This document shows, piece after piece, positions 11,590 to 23,159 of a stretch of DNA of 64,000 nt. Under the pieces are notes generated by a model. It worked only from the letters and a program-made list of their open reading frames with translations, had not been told where the DNA came from and ran no database searches. Made by a program: the position numbers and the translations under genes. Position 1 is the stretch's first letter; each line of letters opens with the position of its first letter. The stretch covers positions 4,776,501-4,840,500 of the forward strand of contig BSBM01000608.1 in NCBI GenBank assembly GCA_027924585.1, written 5' to 3'. This stretch comes from Larix kaempferi. Lineage: Eukaryota > Streptophyta > Pinopsida > Pinales > Pinaceae.

Positions 11590-12110
11590 CTCTAGGACTT
11601 ATTACATGTGACCCCACCACAAAACCTCGAAAGAGAATCCCAAGACTAATTATGAGCACAAGGCTCAACCTATCGGATCTCCCAGGGAACAAATTACATG
11701 TGATCACCACAAAACCTCGAAAGAGCATCCCAAGACTGATTGCGAGCACAAGGCTCAACCTATCGGATCTCCCAGGGCACAAATTACATGTGGTCATGGA
11801 AAAACCTCGAAAGAGCATCCCAGAACTGATTACGAGCACACGGCTCAACCTATCGGATCTCCCAAGGCACAAATTACATGCCATAGGACAAAACCTTGAA
11901 AGAGCATCTGCCAGATATCCCAGGGCACAAATTACATGCCATAGGAAAAACCTCAAAAGACTATCTGCAAATATCCCAGGGCACAAATTATATGTCCTCC
12001 CAAGCAAAACCTTGAAAGAGCATTTGCCAGATGTCCCAGGGTACAAATTACATTCCATAGGCAAAACCTCGAAAGACCATCTGCAAATCTCCCAGGGCAC
12101 AAATTACATG
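11590..12110 (-). repeat. 90-bp and 57-bp tandem repeats in the C 3' region
   Basis: 'aaacct(c/t)gaaaga' recurs at about 11625, 11715, 11805 and 11895 (90 bp period), then at about 11951, 12010 and 12067 (56 to 59 bp period, an internally deleted unit). Element F has a single copy of this module near 31040-31140, so the array expanded in the C lineage. The 170-180 codon frames across it on both strands are repeat artefacts. Confidence 0.9.
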
Positions 12111-12119
12111 CTTATCTGC

Positions 12120-12545
12120 ACAACCTGTTCCATGGCCACAGAGTATCAACCTGATACTCACCATACATCATCCTGATGTACACATGATCATCCTGATCAT
12201 CATCACTACAACATCCTACTGCATGTCATATGGAGCAACATCCTGAAGCTCGTCATCCATGATCATCCTGATCATATCATGCATTTACCTGATGCATACC
12301 AAGTATCTACCGGATACATATCATCATACATGATCCACCTGATCGTGCAATGCATTCACCTGATACAAATACAAATACATGATCCACCTGATCATACATG
12401 ATACATATCAACATATAAATGATCCAACTAATCATATCTAGCATCCAATATGATGCATACATACATATAAATGATCCAACTGATCATATCCAGCATCCAA
12501 CATGATGCATATACAGAGCAGTAACTGGAGCATCGTCCTGATGCT
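12120..12545 (-). repeat. ATC-rich degenerate repeats in the C 3' region
   Basis: Irregular units of 'catgatccacctgatcat' type, homologous to F 29870-30420. The two elements share this module but not its copy number. Confidence 0.75.
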
Positions 12546-12626
12546 CATCATCCAGCGCTTACATCCACAGCCATGTGAAGGATCCTCCTTCCAACATGCT
12601 TGGAATGGCTTCTGCAAATGTGTCCA

Positions 12627-13856
12627 TCACTTCTTCCTCGAAGTGTCATCAATATGAAGAACACCGAGGCTCTCCCTGAAGTACTCGAACTTCACCCTGG
12701 CTAGTGGCTTCGTCAGCACATCTGCAATCTGCTCGTTCCTCGCAATATATAGGAGCTTCACAGCTCCTCTCTGCACCATATCCCTGCTATAGTGATATTT
12801 GATCTCTATGTGTTTCGACCTATCATGAAACACTGGGTTCTCAGACAGCTTCACACAACTCTGGTTATCACAAAAGATACCAGTAGCATCCAACGAGAGA
12901 TCAAATAACTCAGACAGTAGCTTCCATAGCCATACTGCCTCACAACTAGCTGAACAGGCTGCAACATACTCTGCCTCAGCTGTACTCAGTGCTACACAGG
13001 ACTGCTTCCTGCTGAACAAAGAGATCACACCTGATCCCATACTGAAGCAGCACCCAGATGTGCTCTTCCTATCTGCAGCACTGCCTGCCCAATCTGAATC
13101 AACATAACCCTGCAAGTTAAACTTTTGATTCGCTTCATACTTGAGCCCAAAATCCACTATACCTTTCAGGTACCTCAGAATATGCTTTACAACAACCAAG
13201 TGAACACTCCTCGGATCTATCAGGAACTGGCTCAATGTGTTCACCACAAAGCAAATATCTAGTCTCATGTTCATCAGGTACATCAAGGACCCAATCATCT
13301 GACGATACATAGTGACATCAACTGGTTCAGATGAAGCATCACACAGAAGCTTCAGGTTCGATGCCATATCCTCGCAGTCCATCATCCCGAACCTCTTTAG
13401 GATCTCTATTGCATACTTCCCTTATCCAAGGAAGATTCCATCTGCACTCTACCACACCTCCATACCTAGAAAGTGGTGCATGATACCCAAGTTCTGCACA
13501 TATATGACTCCCTGTCATGTGTCTCAGAACCAAGTGGCTGCTCCACATACACTTCTTCTTCAACTACACCATTCAAGAAAGCTGTCTTGAAATCCATCTG
13601 GTGTATCTTCTATTTCATCACTTTTATATTTCTCTCTGCTACCATCTGCAGCATGCTTGATCTTGATAGATCCATATGGAAGTCATAACAAACTTCCCTT
13701 CAGGTCTTGGGACTACATCCCAAACATCATTCTTCATGATCGACGGATCATGGCATTCTTCCCATATCCTGGGAAATTCAATATCTTCAATAGATAATTT
13801 TGTTGTTGAACAAATGTTGTAGTTCTTCTTTTGTAGGTGATGGCATACGATCTTTC
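12627..13856 (-). pseudogene. pol: Element C reverse transcriptase/RNase H, internally deleted
   Basis: The open C-terminal part (12627-13385) has the Copia RNase H signature: DSDWAG near residue 95, STAEAEY, CDNQSC, then KHIEIKYHY and the tail ADVLTKPLARVKFEYFR. Upstream, the RT fingers and palm have two internal deletions relative to F: one joins 'gagagaaatataaaa' to the 'gtgatgaaa' block, and another joins 'catatatgtgcag' to 'aacttgggtatcatg', removing the YVDD catalytic segment. The upstream end follows the cassette 3' splice-like site. It is not functional as RT, though the RNase H part has few lesions. Copia RT-RNase H normally synthesises cDNA in the virus-like particle. Confidence 0.88.
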
Positions 13857-15373
13857 CTACACAACAAGTTAAATTGCATGATTAGAAAAGATCTCATAGT
13901 TTCCAGAACAAATTCTTACACATAAAGAAATATGTCATACAGTCATGCAATTATCTTAGCCAATGCTTCAATACAACATTTATCCATATCCTGTAACTTT
14001 CTAGATGCCTTCCAATCTCTACCAGAACATTGTTAAGAGTGTGCACAACTCCCAACATGTCAGCAAAGAGGTTTCATTCTAGATAAGTAGCAATGGAATG
14101 TTGTATAGTGCCATAGGCCACTTACCCATGCATATTAGTATTATACTGTTCATCAATGCAACTATTCTAATATGCATAATACACAGCCTAATTCTAGGAA
14201 CATCAATATATACATTATTGAACAGTATTATTTAAACAATAAAATATGCAAGTAATGACAATTCAAATACTTATCTTTGTTTGTTTGTTGGGTTGACTCC
14301 CTCTCATTCTTTGCTTCTTTTCTGCAACTCCATTCTTATGTGGATTGTGAGAAGTGGTCAACTCCCTCTGAATATCTGCATCCTTGCAGAAACTACTGAA
14401 GTGTGCTCCTTTGCTTTCTTGCAGGAACAACAAGAGTGTGCTCCCTCTTGATCTTTGCTTCCTGAATTACCTGTCCTTGAACTTACATCCATCCTTAATC
14501 ACTATGCATGCTTATTAGTATCATCATTGTGTTATCCTTGAGGTCTCATACATAATCACACATTTATTAGTATAATCTTAATACTATCAAAACACAATAA
14601 TCTTAAACATGTATATTCATGATCATTCACAGCTAATAAACATTAGTATTCAAGGTTTCAAGGAAGTCTTCTTTTACTCATACATATTCTTATTTGATCA
14701 TAGGACTCTTCTGGTTAGTTGAATCATCAATCAAGATAAGAGATATAATATGCATAAAACCCGTGATTATTCAAACCTATACCTTCATGATTCTTCTGGT
14801 TAGTCATATCATCAATTATGGTAAGAAACATAATATGCATACAACCATGATTATTCAAACCTATGACTTCATGAATAATCATTATCAACAACACAATAGT
14901 ATAAGATCCTAAAACAAGGTAGGATTCTAGCTTGATATAGGAAAAACATACCTGGATTAGCATGCTAGCTAGTTATGTCTAACATACCTGCATAATGTCT
15001 TCTGGTTCTCTTCAGTGACTTGTGCTAGTAAGCTGCATGTCTCATAAGTTAACCATTGTAGAACCAAGTTATACATAGCTCGAAAGTAGATCTTCTATGT
15101 GATCCATGACAATGGATGAATCTTTGTCTTCATGTCACCATGAGCATATGTTCTTGAAGTAGAATATGATTTGACTTTCTTGGTGTACCTTTTGTGTTAG
15201 CAAACAACATAAACCTCATACAACATCACAATGCATTAGTACAATCATAAGTGTCAAATCCTTAATCTATGAATATCTTCTATTAAGGTGATACGACAAG
15301 TCCAGTAATTAATCAAGATTGTACTGTAATGAAATGAAGACAAACAGATGATAAACTTAACCATGAAACATAC
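13857..15373 (-). other. Intron-like cassette of element C
   Basis: The minus strand begins TTACAG/GTATGTTTC and ends TTGTTGTGTAG/GAAAGATC. Contains 'aacctctttgctgacatgtt' and 'tggaaggcatctagaa' (about 14000-14080) and the exon-like blocks found in B and F. No protease or integrase motif remains. Confidence 0.6.
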
Positions 15374-15520
15374 CTGTAAGCCATACCTGTCAAGATTGCT
15401 TGTAATCTTCTTATGGAAGACCTTAGCCTCATCTCCCTCTGAGACAGGAACTTCTTCACTTATGCAGGTGACCAATCCATATTCTTCTAGGATCAACCCA
15501 ATTGACTTGATTTGCAAGAA
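15374..15520 (-). pseudogene. gag: Gag vestige of element C
   Basis: The minus-strand reading IGLILEEYGLVTCISEEVPVS...GDEAKVFHKK corresponds to residues about 30-60 of the F gag. It then jumps directly to the gag C-terminal codons before CAG/GTATG. The same junction is present in A and B. Confidence 0.75.
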
Positions 15521-16650
15521 CTGGACCTAGAGCTGGATTAGGGTTTGTCAAAGAAACCCCAAAAATTCAGAATTTGAATTTCAAACTTCCGAAAGGATAG
15601 ACATATGCACCTTGATGAGCTTATCAAGTTGGTATATTCAGAATTTGAAAAATGCAAAGTTTCACCCCTCAAAATTGCCTTTTAGATTTCTGGATTCACT
15701 GGGAGGACCCTGAATTAGGGTTTGAGTTTCCTGGAGCTTCACCCAACCAGAATATTTGATTCAAAACTCTAAGCTTCAATTTTTCTGAGTAGCTTCCAGC
15801 CGTGGTCACAGATTTCCAAAATTCCAATTTTTGCAGAAGCCCTAATTTTCCATCTTTCCGATCAAAGTCCCGAACTGGGGTTTGATCAAGCCTGGCCTTC
15901 TACCCAACCAAAGAATCTGATCTTAGTCTCTAAATTTCGATTTTGATGAGTAGCATCCAGCCGTGGTCTCCAATTACAAAAATTCCAACTTTCTTCGAAG
16001 CCCTAAATTCCGGAAGCCATGAATGAAGGTACTCAAACATAATTTTGTTTTGACAGAACTATGTACCTGATTGTTTCTGGTGTAACTCCAAACTTGTTGA
16101 TCCACAGGGTCTGAAAAAATTTTCTAAGATAACCCGACCTGTTATATTTCCATCCCGACAGGTATGACCACAATTGGATTCTCTGAGAGAGAGTTATTCC
16201 AAGTGTCGCAACGTGACCTGTTTATGGGATACACAGGAGAGCGAAGTTGTATGGAGTGCCACGTGTCACTGGTTCAACTTCGGCCTCTGAAACCTTTTCT
16301 TGAGATATTACAGTATGTGTACTACCTGTCACTTTTTAAGAAATTTCATTTGGAGCTTCCTAGCCCAAGTTATGACCTTTTTCCCAAGGTCACCTGATTT
16401 TGACTCAGATCTGGAAGAGGCAAAAACCCTATATTGTACAGATCATAAATCACAAAGTACAATGAATTAGAGGTTGTACTTTGGATAGAAGGTACATGGG
16501 GACATATTCTTCGACCTGTAAATGTTTCAGATCCAAAAAATTCACCAAACGGATTTATAGTGAAAGTTCTACGATGACTGGTTTTTGCTATATCAAGCCC
16601 TAGCATCGTAAGTGCAAGTGTCATACATGCCATATCATGCCTTCTTTCAC
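15521..16650 (-). other. Untranslated leader of element C
   Basis: Homologous to the leaders of A (4330-5641), B (34276-35270) and the 3' part of the F leader (24125-24546). Contains several 'aaccctaa' words and the 'gtgacctgtttatgggata' block at 16210-16232. Confidence 0.75.
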
Positions 16651-16666
16651 GCTAGCTCTGATACTG
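16651..16666 (-). promoter_or_regulatory. Primer binding site of element C
   Basis: The minus-strand reading CAGTATCAGAGCTAGC is the iMet-type site with one or two substitutions from TGGTATCAGAGC. It abuts the 5' LTR. Confidence 0.85.
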
Positions 16667-17310
16667 TGTTAAATTTTCAGAATTTACTTCAATCTGATCT
16701 AGGATCTTAACTGAGAGAACAACATGTATAGCAAATATACAGCATATCAATCATGGACACAATAATGCAAGCACCCAAGAGACACAGAGTTTACTTGGGG
16801 AAAACCATAAAGGTGAAAAACCCCAATAAATTCCTCAGAGATAGATAGAGCAATGATACAACCAGACTACAAGAGATAGTCTTCTCCTAGCAGCAGAGCC
16901 TCCTCCTCCACAAGTGCACCACTCTCCCAAGTGTGAGAGAGAATAGAATGTGTAAAATGAGAGAGACACACTCTCTATTTATACACTAACTTGACTTGAC
17001 CTTTACTCAACTAGGTCGGCCTCAACTTAACCACTTAACATAATGCTGACTGGGCCGACCCCCACTAGGGTGGTATAATAACCCTTTGACCCACATGGCT
17101 GACCCCCAATAGGGTGGTCTAATAACCCTTTGACCCACATGACTTATACAGGGTCGACCCCGACAAGGTGGTCTAATAACCGATCAAGTATAAGTTACGA
17201 CACTTACAATATAAATGACGACACTTCCGTATAGAGGAATAATAACATCTCTATAGGAATACTATATACATATATGTGAAATACATTCCGAAGTTACATA
17301 CACATCAACA
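16667..17310 (-). repeat. 5' LTR of element C
   Basis: Pairs over its full 644 bp with 10611-11254. The TATA-like box is at about 16972-16985 on the minus strand. Three U3 direct repeats with 'ggttattagacc' lie at 17050-17190. Confidence 0.93.
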
Positions 17311-17315
17311 AGGGG

Positions 17316-18374
17316 GAAGTTCGACCGAGTACATCGACACACAGGGTTGAAGAAGAGGTCTGTATGAACCCCAGGTTAGTTCAGATTTTTCCAAATGCAA
17401 TGAAAACAAGAAACGACGAGCTGGACGTGAAACTGAGCAAGTTCGACACAATCGTAGTAGATTTCAAACTACTACCATTGCTGACGCTACAGAGAATCCA
17501 AACTGCATCAATGAAAGAACTCAGCGAATGCGAGGCCACCATACATGACAAGATGGTGTGGTACAAGAAGCAGGCGCAGGACACCGAGGCAGAGGCACAA
17601 GGCCTTCAGGTAGAGAAGGCCCAAACATTGGAGGAGAAGGAGAGGGCCCTTGCGGATAGGAAGCGACTAGAAGAGGAACTATCCACAGTATGCGAGAAGA
17701 CTCCTGAAGTAGATCAGGAGGTGGTACCAGAGGCAAAGGCAATTATGTTAGGTGTACTGATCACCAACCGTCGAAAGGAAAATGCAGAGTTGCAAACAAG
17801 GGCGGTATCGAGCACATAGCGAGTACCGAGCACACAGCCAGAATAGATTCATCATTGGCAGGTTGCGATCGAAAAAATCGTGACAGAGATCCTAGAGATG
17901 AAGAAGGCAGTCCAGACAGTTATCGAGGGCGTCACAACATTTTGAGGAAGTGTAGTCCAGGATGACCAATTAACTGAGCTGAAGACACAACTCAATGAAG
18001 CGGAAACACATCTAGAGTCATTCAAGGGGTCGATCAAAGTGATGCCCCCACTAGTACAGATGACAAAGGCTGCAGAGTTAAAACGCATGCAGCAGCGCTT
18101 AACCAAGGCACGTGAAAGGAAACAACGAAGGGCCACACATTTGGATGAGCTTCAGATGAAGGCAGAAGCTCTTGCAGTAAGATTAATGGCAGTAATGGAA
18201 CAGGTCAAACAACAATTAAAGGAGGCACAACAAAATAATTACGAGCACCCCACAGACCAGCAGGTGGACGACTGCACACAGTGTAAAGCATCAGTACAGG
18301 AAGCGGTCGACCATATCAAAAGTGCATATGACAACTTCAAGCAGCAGGTGCATGCACCAGAGGTGTCCAACTGA
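17316..18374 (+). pseudogene. Element H: C-terminal coiled-coil part of the Gypsy post-integrase ORF
   Basis: Continues the frame of 9519-10610 exactly, once element C and one copy of its duplication are discounted. About 350 codons, rich in Glu, Lys, Gln and Ala, with heptad-like helices such as EEKERALADRKRLEEELS and MEQVKQQLKEAQQ, so a long coiled coil is likely. In-frame stops occur near 17817, 17844 and 17943; no frameshift is visible. It ends at 18374, only 28 bp before an LTR. Element D has the same layout (59334-60646, then an LTR at 60674). The product is unknown; its position is where env-like ORFs sit in some plant Gypsy elements, but I see no signal peptide or membrane segment. 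Confidence 0.65.
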
Positions 18375-18402
18375 GGTTGCTTGAGGTTGAGCCATAAGTT
18401 TG

Positions 18403-19170
18403 TGTTGGGGGCTCGTTGGCACAGGATTAGTCCACATGAAGTGCGGAAGCTGACAGCTACGAAGAGGGCTAATCTACGAAAGAAGGGTCATTCGCGTAGA
18501 ACGAGGAAGCGCAAGATTAGTTTAAGTTGTTAGAATTGGTCATGTGGACTGTTTTGTAACCACTTAGTGTCATATAAATAGGAGCATGATTGTAAGCCTA
18601 AGGGAATCAAGCTATCCAGTTATCAATAGAGCGATTGATCCAGTTTTTTATCTTTGATCTGTTTTGTATCTACGATATGATGTATTGACTGTTTCTGTGA
18701 AGGTCATTGCGCAGGTTTTAATGAATGCATGAAGATGTTCGATTATGGTTCTATCTGTTTCTTTGTTTCTGTTAGATGATGAATAAGAATGTTTGCGAAA
18801 TGTTTAATACTCTGTGGGTTTGGTAATTACTGTTCATGCGAATGAGTAGTTTGATCATGTTGTTGCGAATGTCTATTATATGTTGAATCTACGAATGGTT
18901 GAATATGCGAATGATGAATCTTTAGCATAATGCACAAAGTATAATCTCTGGTTTCTTCGATTGTAGTCTGTGTTTGATGCATGTCCTCAACTCCACTGTG
19001 AAAAATTCCTTCCTGCATCCCCCTTATCCATCTTGGGTGAGACTTCACTCTCTCTGTGAGTGTTGTTGGAAAGGGTTAAACCTTTTCGGGTCAGTTTTTA
19101 AGGGAGTTTGGGTTGATATTTGTTGACGACAGTGTGAAGTGAACCCCTATTGATAGACATTGTTTCAACA
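18403..19170 (+). repeat. 3' LTR of element H (Gypsy type, 768 bp)
   Basis: Starts TGTTGGGGGCTCG and ends TTTCAACA. The D LTR (60674-61586) starts TGTTGGGGGCC, ends TTTTCAACA and shares 'gggtgagacttca', so these are one family. A TATA box (catataaatagg) lies at 18571-18582. The 5' LTR and pol of H are not in the window. Confidence 0.8.
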
Positions 19171-20265
19171 CCCCTCACCTCGTACCTAACCTTAACATCT
19201 ATCCCCAAACCGAATAACATGATAACTTATAAACCACTTAACCATTAGTACCAACAAAACCAGAACCCCTTTACCACTAACCCATTGATCCCTTAGGTGC
19301 CTCGCTTCTAATCCAAAAACTCCTGAAATCCTACCACATTATGAAATTGTAGAAAATATCCCCTTAAGCCAGTGTCCCTCTAACCCTAACCCACTACCTT
19401 TTAACCTAATCACTAACATTCGTACTGCACCAAATCAACACACTAACACAATAAACTTTGACCTTGGGTTATTTATAACCAAGGTTTTAGATCAAAGACT
19501 TTGACATCAAGGTTTGAATGATCACTGTATGGGATTTTATCAAACCAAAATTAGTGCAAAAATAAACACAAGAACTTAGACTATAAACAAAATATTCCCT
19601 ATCTACGGTATGTATGACGACTCAAGTCCCTATGCATGGCCCATGAGTCCCAAAATAAAGTTGTATATCCCAAGAACCTACATTTTGGCCTTAGACCATA
19701 ACATAGCCTCCTAGAACCATCCACGACATGAAAATACTAAACAAAATGACAATGTGTTACTCAAAAGCTAAATATTCCTTGCCTATGGCCTATGTGGTGG
19801 TACAGAGAAACGCCCATAGTTCACAAGACCTTGAGGTTACTACCAGTCATTATAAAAAAGATTTTGATCTAACACCATGGACACCATGGATTAGGCTTCA
19901 AGAACCATCCATGATGTTGTAAATATTGAAATGGCCACCATACCCACTTGCAAGCTAAATATTCCTTGTGTAGGTGATTAGGGCCCTACACATGGCCAAT
20001 TAGCCATAAAGGATAATGTTATGGCACACGAGTTTGTATTTTGAATATGAATCATGGAAAGTTGGAGTGTGAGAACCATATTTGATGTGAAAAACCTAGC
20101 ATGACTGCCTCAATTGTAGAGCTCTAATGAGATATGGTGTTGAATGATGATGCACACCCTTCTTAACACTACAATAGCTTGTGTGTGATTAGCTCCAATG
20201 TTTTGATGAGATGCATTGTTGAACCCATGTGACACACCTAACCCATGTACATAAATGAATTTTAG
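19171..20265. other. Non-coding stretch with three diverged repeats
   Basis: 19171-19480 is unusually C- and A-rich on the plus strand. Around 19583, 19767 and 19954 the word 'aaatattcc(t/c)t' begins three imperfect repeats about 180 bp apart. No coding signal. Confidence 0.45.
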
Positions 20266-21332
20266 GGGGTTTTCAAAAAACTTCTCGAAAATTTCAATTC
20301 ACATGACTTTTAGGGAGGGTTTCAATAAACCGCCTCCAAAAGTTCAATTCTCATTTTTTTTAAGGGGGGTTTCACAAAACTGCCTCCAAACGTTCAATTA
20401 TCATGACTTGTAAGGGGGGTTTTTAAACAACTACCTCCAAATTTTTAATTTGCATGACTTTTAGGGGGGGGTTCAACAAACTACCTCCAAAAGTTCAATT
20501 CTCATGACTTTTAAGGGGGGTTTCAAAAACCCGCCTTCAAAAGTTCAATTCTCATGACTTTTAAGGGGGGTTCCAAATAACCACCTCCAAAAATTCAATT
20601 CTCATGACTTTTAGGGGGGGCGCTCCAACAAACCACCTCAAAAAGCTTAATTCTCATGACTTTTAAGAGGGGTGCCAAAAAATCGCCTCCAAAAGTTCAA
20701 TTTTCATGAGTTTTAAGGAGGGTTCCAAAAAAACTGCCTCCAAAAGTTCAATTCTCATGACTTTTAGTGGGGGTTTTGACAAACCACCTCCACAAGTTAT
20801 GAGAATTGGGATTTTAGGGGGGGGGTTTCAAACAACTGCCTCCAAAAGTTCAATTCTCATGACTTTTAAGGGGGGTTCCAAACAAACCGCCTCCCAAAGT
20901 TCAATTCTCATGACTTTTAGGGGGGGTTTTGACAAACTGCCCCCAAAAGTTATGAGAATTGGGCTTTTAGGGGGGATTTTCAAACAACCACCTCCAAAAG
21001 TTCAATTCTCTTGACTTTTAACGGAGGTTCCAAAAAAACCGCCTCCAAAAGTTTAATTCTCATGACTTTTAGGGGGGGTTTTGACAAACCGCCCCCTAAA
21101 GTTATGAGAATTGGACTTTTATTGGGGGTTTTCCAAAAACCGCCCCCAAAAGTCAAATTTTAGGACTTTTGGGGGCGGATTTTAAAAAACTGCCCCCAAA
21201 TATCCAATTTCCATGACTTTTAGGGGTGGTTTTAAAAGACCGCCTCCAAAGGTCTGAAAAAACTTTTAGGGGGGGGTTTACCAAGACCCTCGCAAGCCAA
21301 AACCGCCCCTAAAGGGATATTTTGTTGTAGTG
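20266..21332. mobile_element. CACTA-like terminal region: about twenty 50-bp hairpin-capable units
   Basis: 'ttttaggggggttt' starts recur at 20311, 20361, 20411, 20461, 20511, 20561 and 20611, an exact 50 bp spacing, and then drift to 48-55 bp up to about 21300. Each unit holds a G-rich arm (aggggggttt) and a C-rich arm (aaccgcctccaaaag) that can pair. The array stops at 'gggatattttgttgtagtg' (21314-21332), whose reverse complement starts CACTACAACAAAATATCCC, a typical start for plant CACTA (En/Spm) elements. 'cactacaatag' at 20167 could be the other end, but the 3 bp flanks (taa, cat) do not match. No transposase is visible. Confidence 0.6.
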
Positions 21333-22495
21333 CATGTGTGAATCAATTGTGTGGTTTAGAATTGTGGCAAATATTTACATGGTAAAGGAAATCAAGTCTC
21401 ATGGTTGAATGAGGCACGAGGACATATAATGGACCTTGAAAAGACTCCATATGGAGTTGGAATTGAATAAATTGCAGCGCTAATAAGTGGAAGGAAGTCC
21501 AAGAAAGGTCAAGTTGGACTTGGACAAAATTGATCAAAGAAATTGGAGCAGTAAGGCATTATCAATAGAATGCAATGAAAGCCATTGTAATGACCAAGGA
21601 AATATACATAGGGATAATAAGATGGTTGCAGCAGAAATTGGAATAAAAATCTCTAGAAAGCAATGCTGACAAAGAGGGAAATTTCTCACCTTAAACTATT
21701 TATGTTTCTAGCATCATAATTGCATGCTTCGAAAGTAGCAAGTATAAATGTTATACATGTGTATATGTATTGAAGTGCTTCTTGGTGAGGAAATCATAGC
21801 TAATAACCCATTGAATGCTTGGAAACGAGGCCATGAAATTGGATTAACTATGATGTGGATAAGGAATTCCATGCTATGATGAGGGATTGGAAAGGGAGAA
21901 TTCCTTAACTCCTCTCTTGCTATTGTATTTATATTTTTTGAGTTTAATGTACAGAAAATAATGGCATAGGAAGGCTAGAAATACAAGAGATTAGATAGAT
22001 GAAATAAAAATGCACTAGTGGGAATATTAATAGATATTTCATAGTTCATGTAAAGATGTTTGTGCATGCATATGATATTGAATAATGGTAAAAGTAGTGA
22101 GGTATTACATACGCAAAGAGCCACTAATGATAATTATTGTGGTTGATAATAATTGTTGTTATTGGTAATGGTTGTAGGACCAAGGACAATAGAAGCATGG
22201 TTGAATATATTGATGGTACTATTGCATGTGACCAGTCACTTTTTGAAGAAAGGTTGGGGCGATGAATCTATGATCAAGAGGTTGGTGGAAGGTTGGTGTA
22301 ATCCTTTGTAAAATACTAACTGATCATGTAACATTAGAAATGTTTGCGGTAGCCATGCAGGTAATGGTTTGTTTATACCGATGCATAAGTTTTGAAAGGG
22401 GATTGGGTAAGAATCCCTTCAGCCATATTTTAATTATCACAACCTGGTTTCAATGTTATACTATATGCATTTATGTGAATGTTATCCCACCAAGT
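21333..22495. other. Non-coding stretch, nothing recognised
   Basis: AT-rich sequence between the CACTA-like array and element F; only short frames without motifs. Confidence 0.5.
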
Positions 22496-23098
22496 TGTTG
22501 ATGTATTTGTAACTTCGGAAGATATTCTTCCATGTATTACATTTGTACTTTATTGTATATCCCACAGAGATGTATTATTCCTCTGACTGGAAGTGTCGTC
22601 ATTTGTATTTGTAAGTGTCATCATGTGCATCAACAAGTGTCGTCATTTGTATTGATGGGTTATTAGACCACCAATGTGGGGTCGGCCCTGGTTAGCACAT
22701 GTGGTTGGGTTATTAGGCTTGATTAGCAAGTCAGCCCCAGTGGATTATTGGCAGGTCAAGTCAGTGTATAAATAAAGAGGTTGTGTCCCTCATTTAGATT
22801 ATTCACTCACTTCTCAAGCTCGCTTAGCTAAGAGAGAAAGTGGCGCACTAGTGGAGGAGGAGGAGGATCGGCTAGAGATATCTTATTGGGTTTGATCATT
22901 GTGATCTTGTATTGTGGCTTATCTTATCTCTAAGGAAGTTGTAGGGTTTTTCACCTTCTTGGTTTTCCCCGGTAAAACTCTATGTCTCTTGTGTGATTGC
23001 CTTTGTGTCTATGTTTGATATGCTATAGAGATATATTGTACATGTTATTCTCTTAGAGATCCTTATGATAATGGAATGAAATTATCGAAAAATTAACA
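22496..23098 (+). repeat. 5' LTR of element F (603 bp)
   Basis: Starts TGTTGATGTATTTGTAACTTC and ends AAATTAACA. The TATA box 'gtgtataaataaag' is at 22764-22777. U3 contains 'ggttattagaccacc' and 'ggttattaggcttg' direct repeats with 'gtcggcccc' (or 'gtcagcccc') spacers. Confidence 0.94.
22764..22777 (+). promoter_or_regulatory. LTR TATA box of element F
   Basis: 'gtgtataaataaag' lies near the middle of the LTR; the same box is in the 3' LTR near 31672 and in B, C and the solo LTR at 41876. Confidence 0.7.
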
Positions 23099-23115
23099 TG
23101 GTATCAGAGTTGACC
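23099..23115 (+). promoter_or_regulatory. Primer binding site of element F
   Basis: TGGTATCAGAGTTGACC follows the LTR without a spacer and is complementary to initiator methionine tRNA at its first 11-12 positions. Confidence 0.93.
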
Positions 23116-23159
23116 TAAGAAGAAGGCATTGTGCAGTTGCGGAAGCTAGGGATTGTTAA

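Larger units (their letters stand above)
10611..17310 (-). mobile_element. Element C: complete but non-autonomous Copia-type LTR retrotransposon
   Basis: Two 644 bp LTRs (10611-11254 and 16667-17310) are flanked by a perfect 5 bp target duplication, agggg at 10606-10610 and at 17311-17315. Minus-strand order: LTR, primer binding site, leader, gag vestige, intron-like cassette, RT-RNase H remnant, minisatellite 3' region, polypurine tract, LTR. By eye the LTRs differ at about 30 positions, so the insertion is fairly young relative to the decayed sequence around it. It entered the coiled-coil ORF of Gypsy element H; removing C and one duplication leaves the H frame uninterrupted. Confidence 0.93.

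Noticed and set aside
11552-12176. Open frames of 174-182 codons on both strands
   Set aside because: They lie in the 90/57 bp tandem array of element C and have no conserved domain.
20167-20177. Left CACTA terminus 'cactacaatag'
   Set aside because: The 3 bp flanks do not match those at 21333 and similarity to the right terminus stops after eight bases; left as a possibility only.
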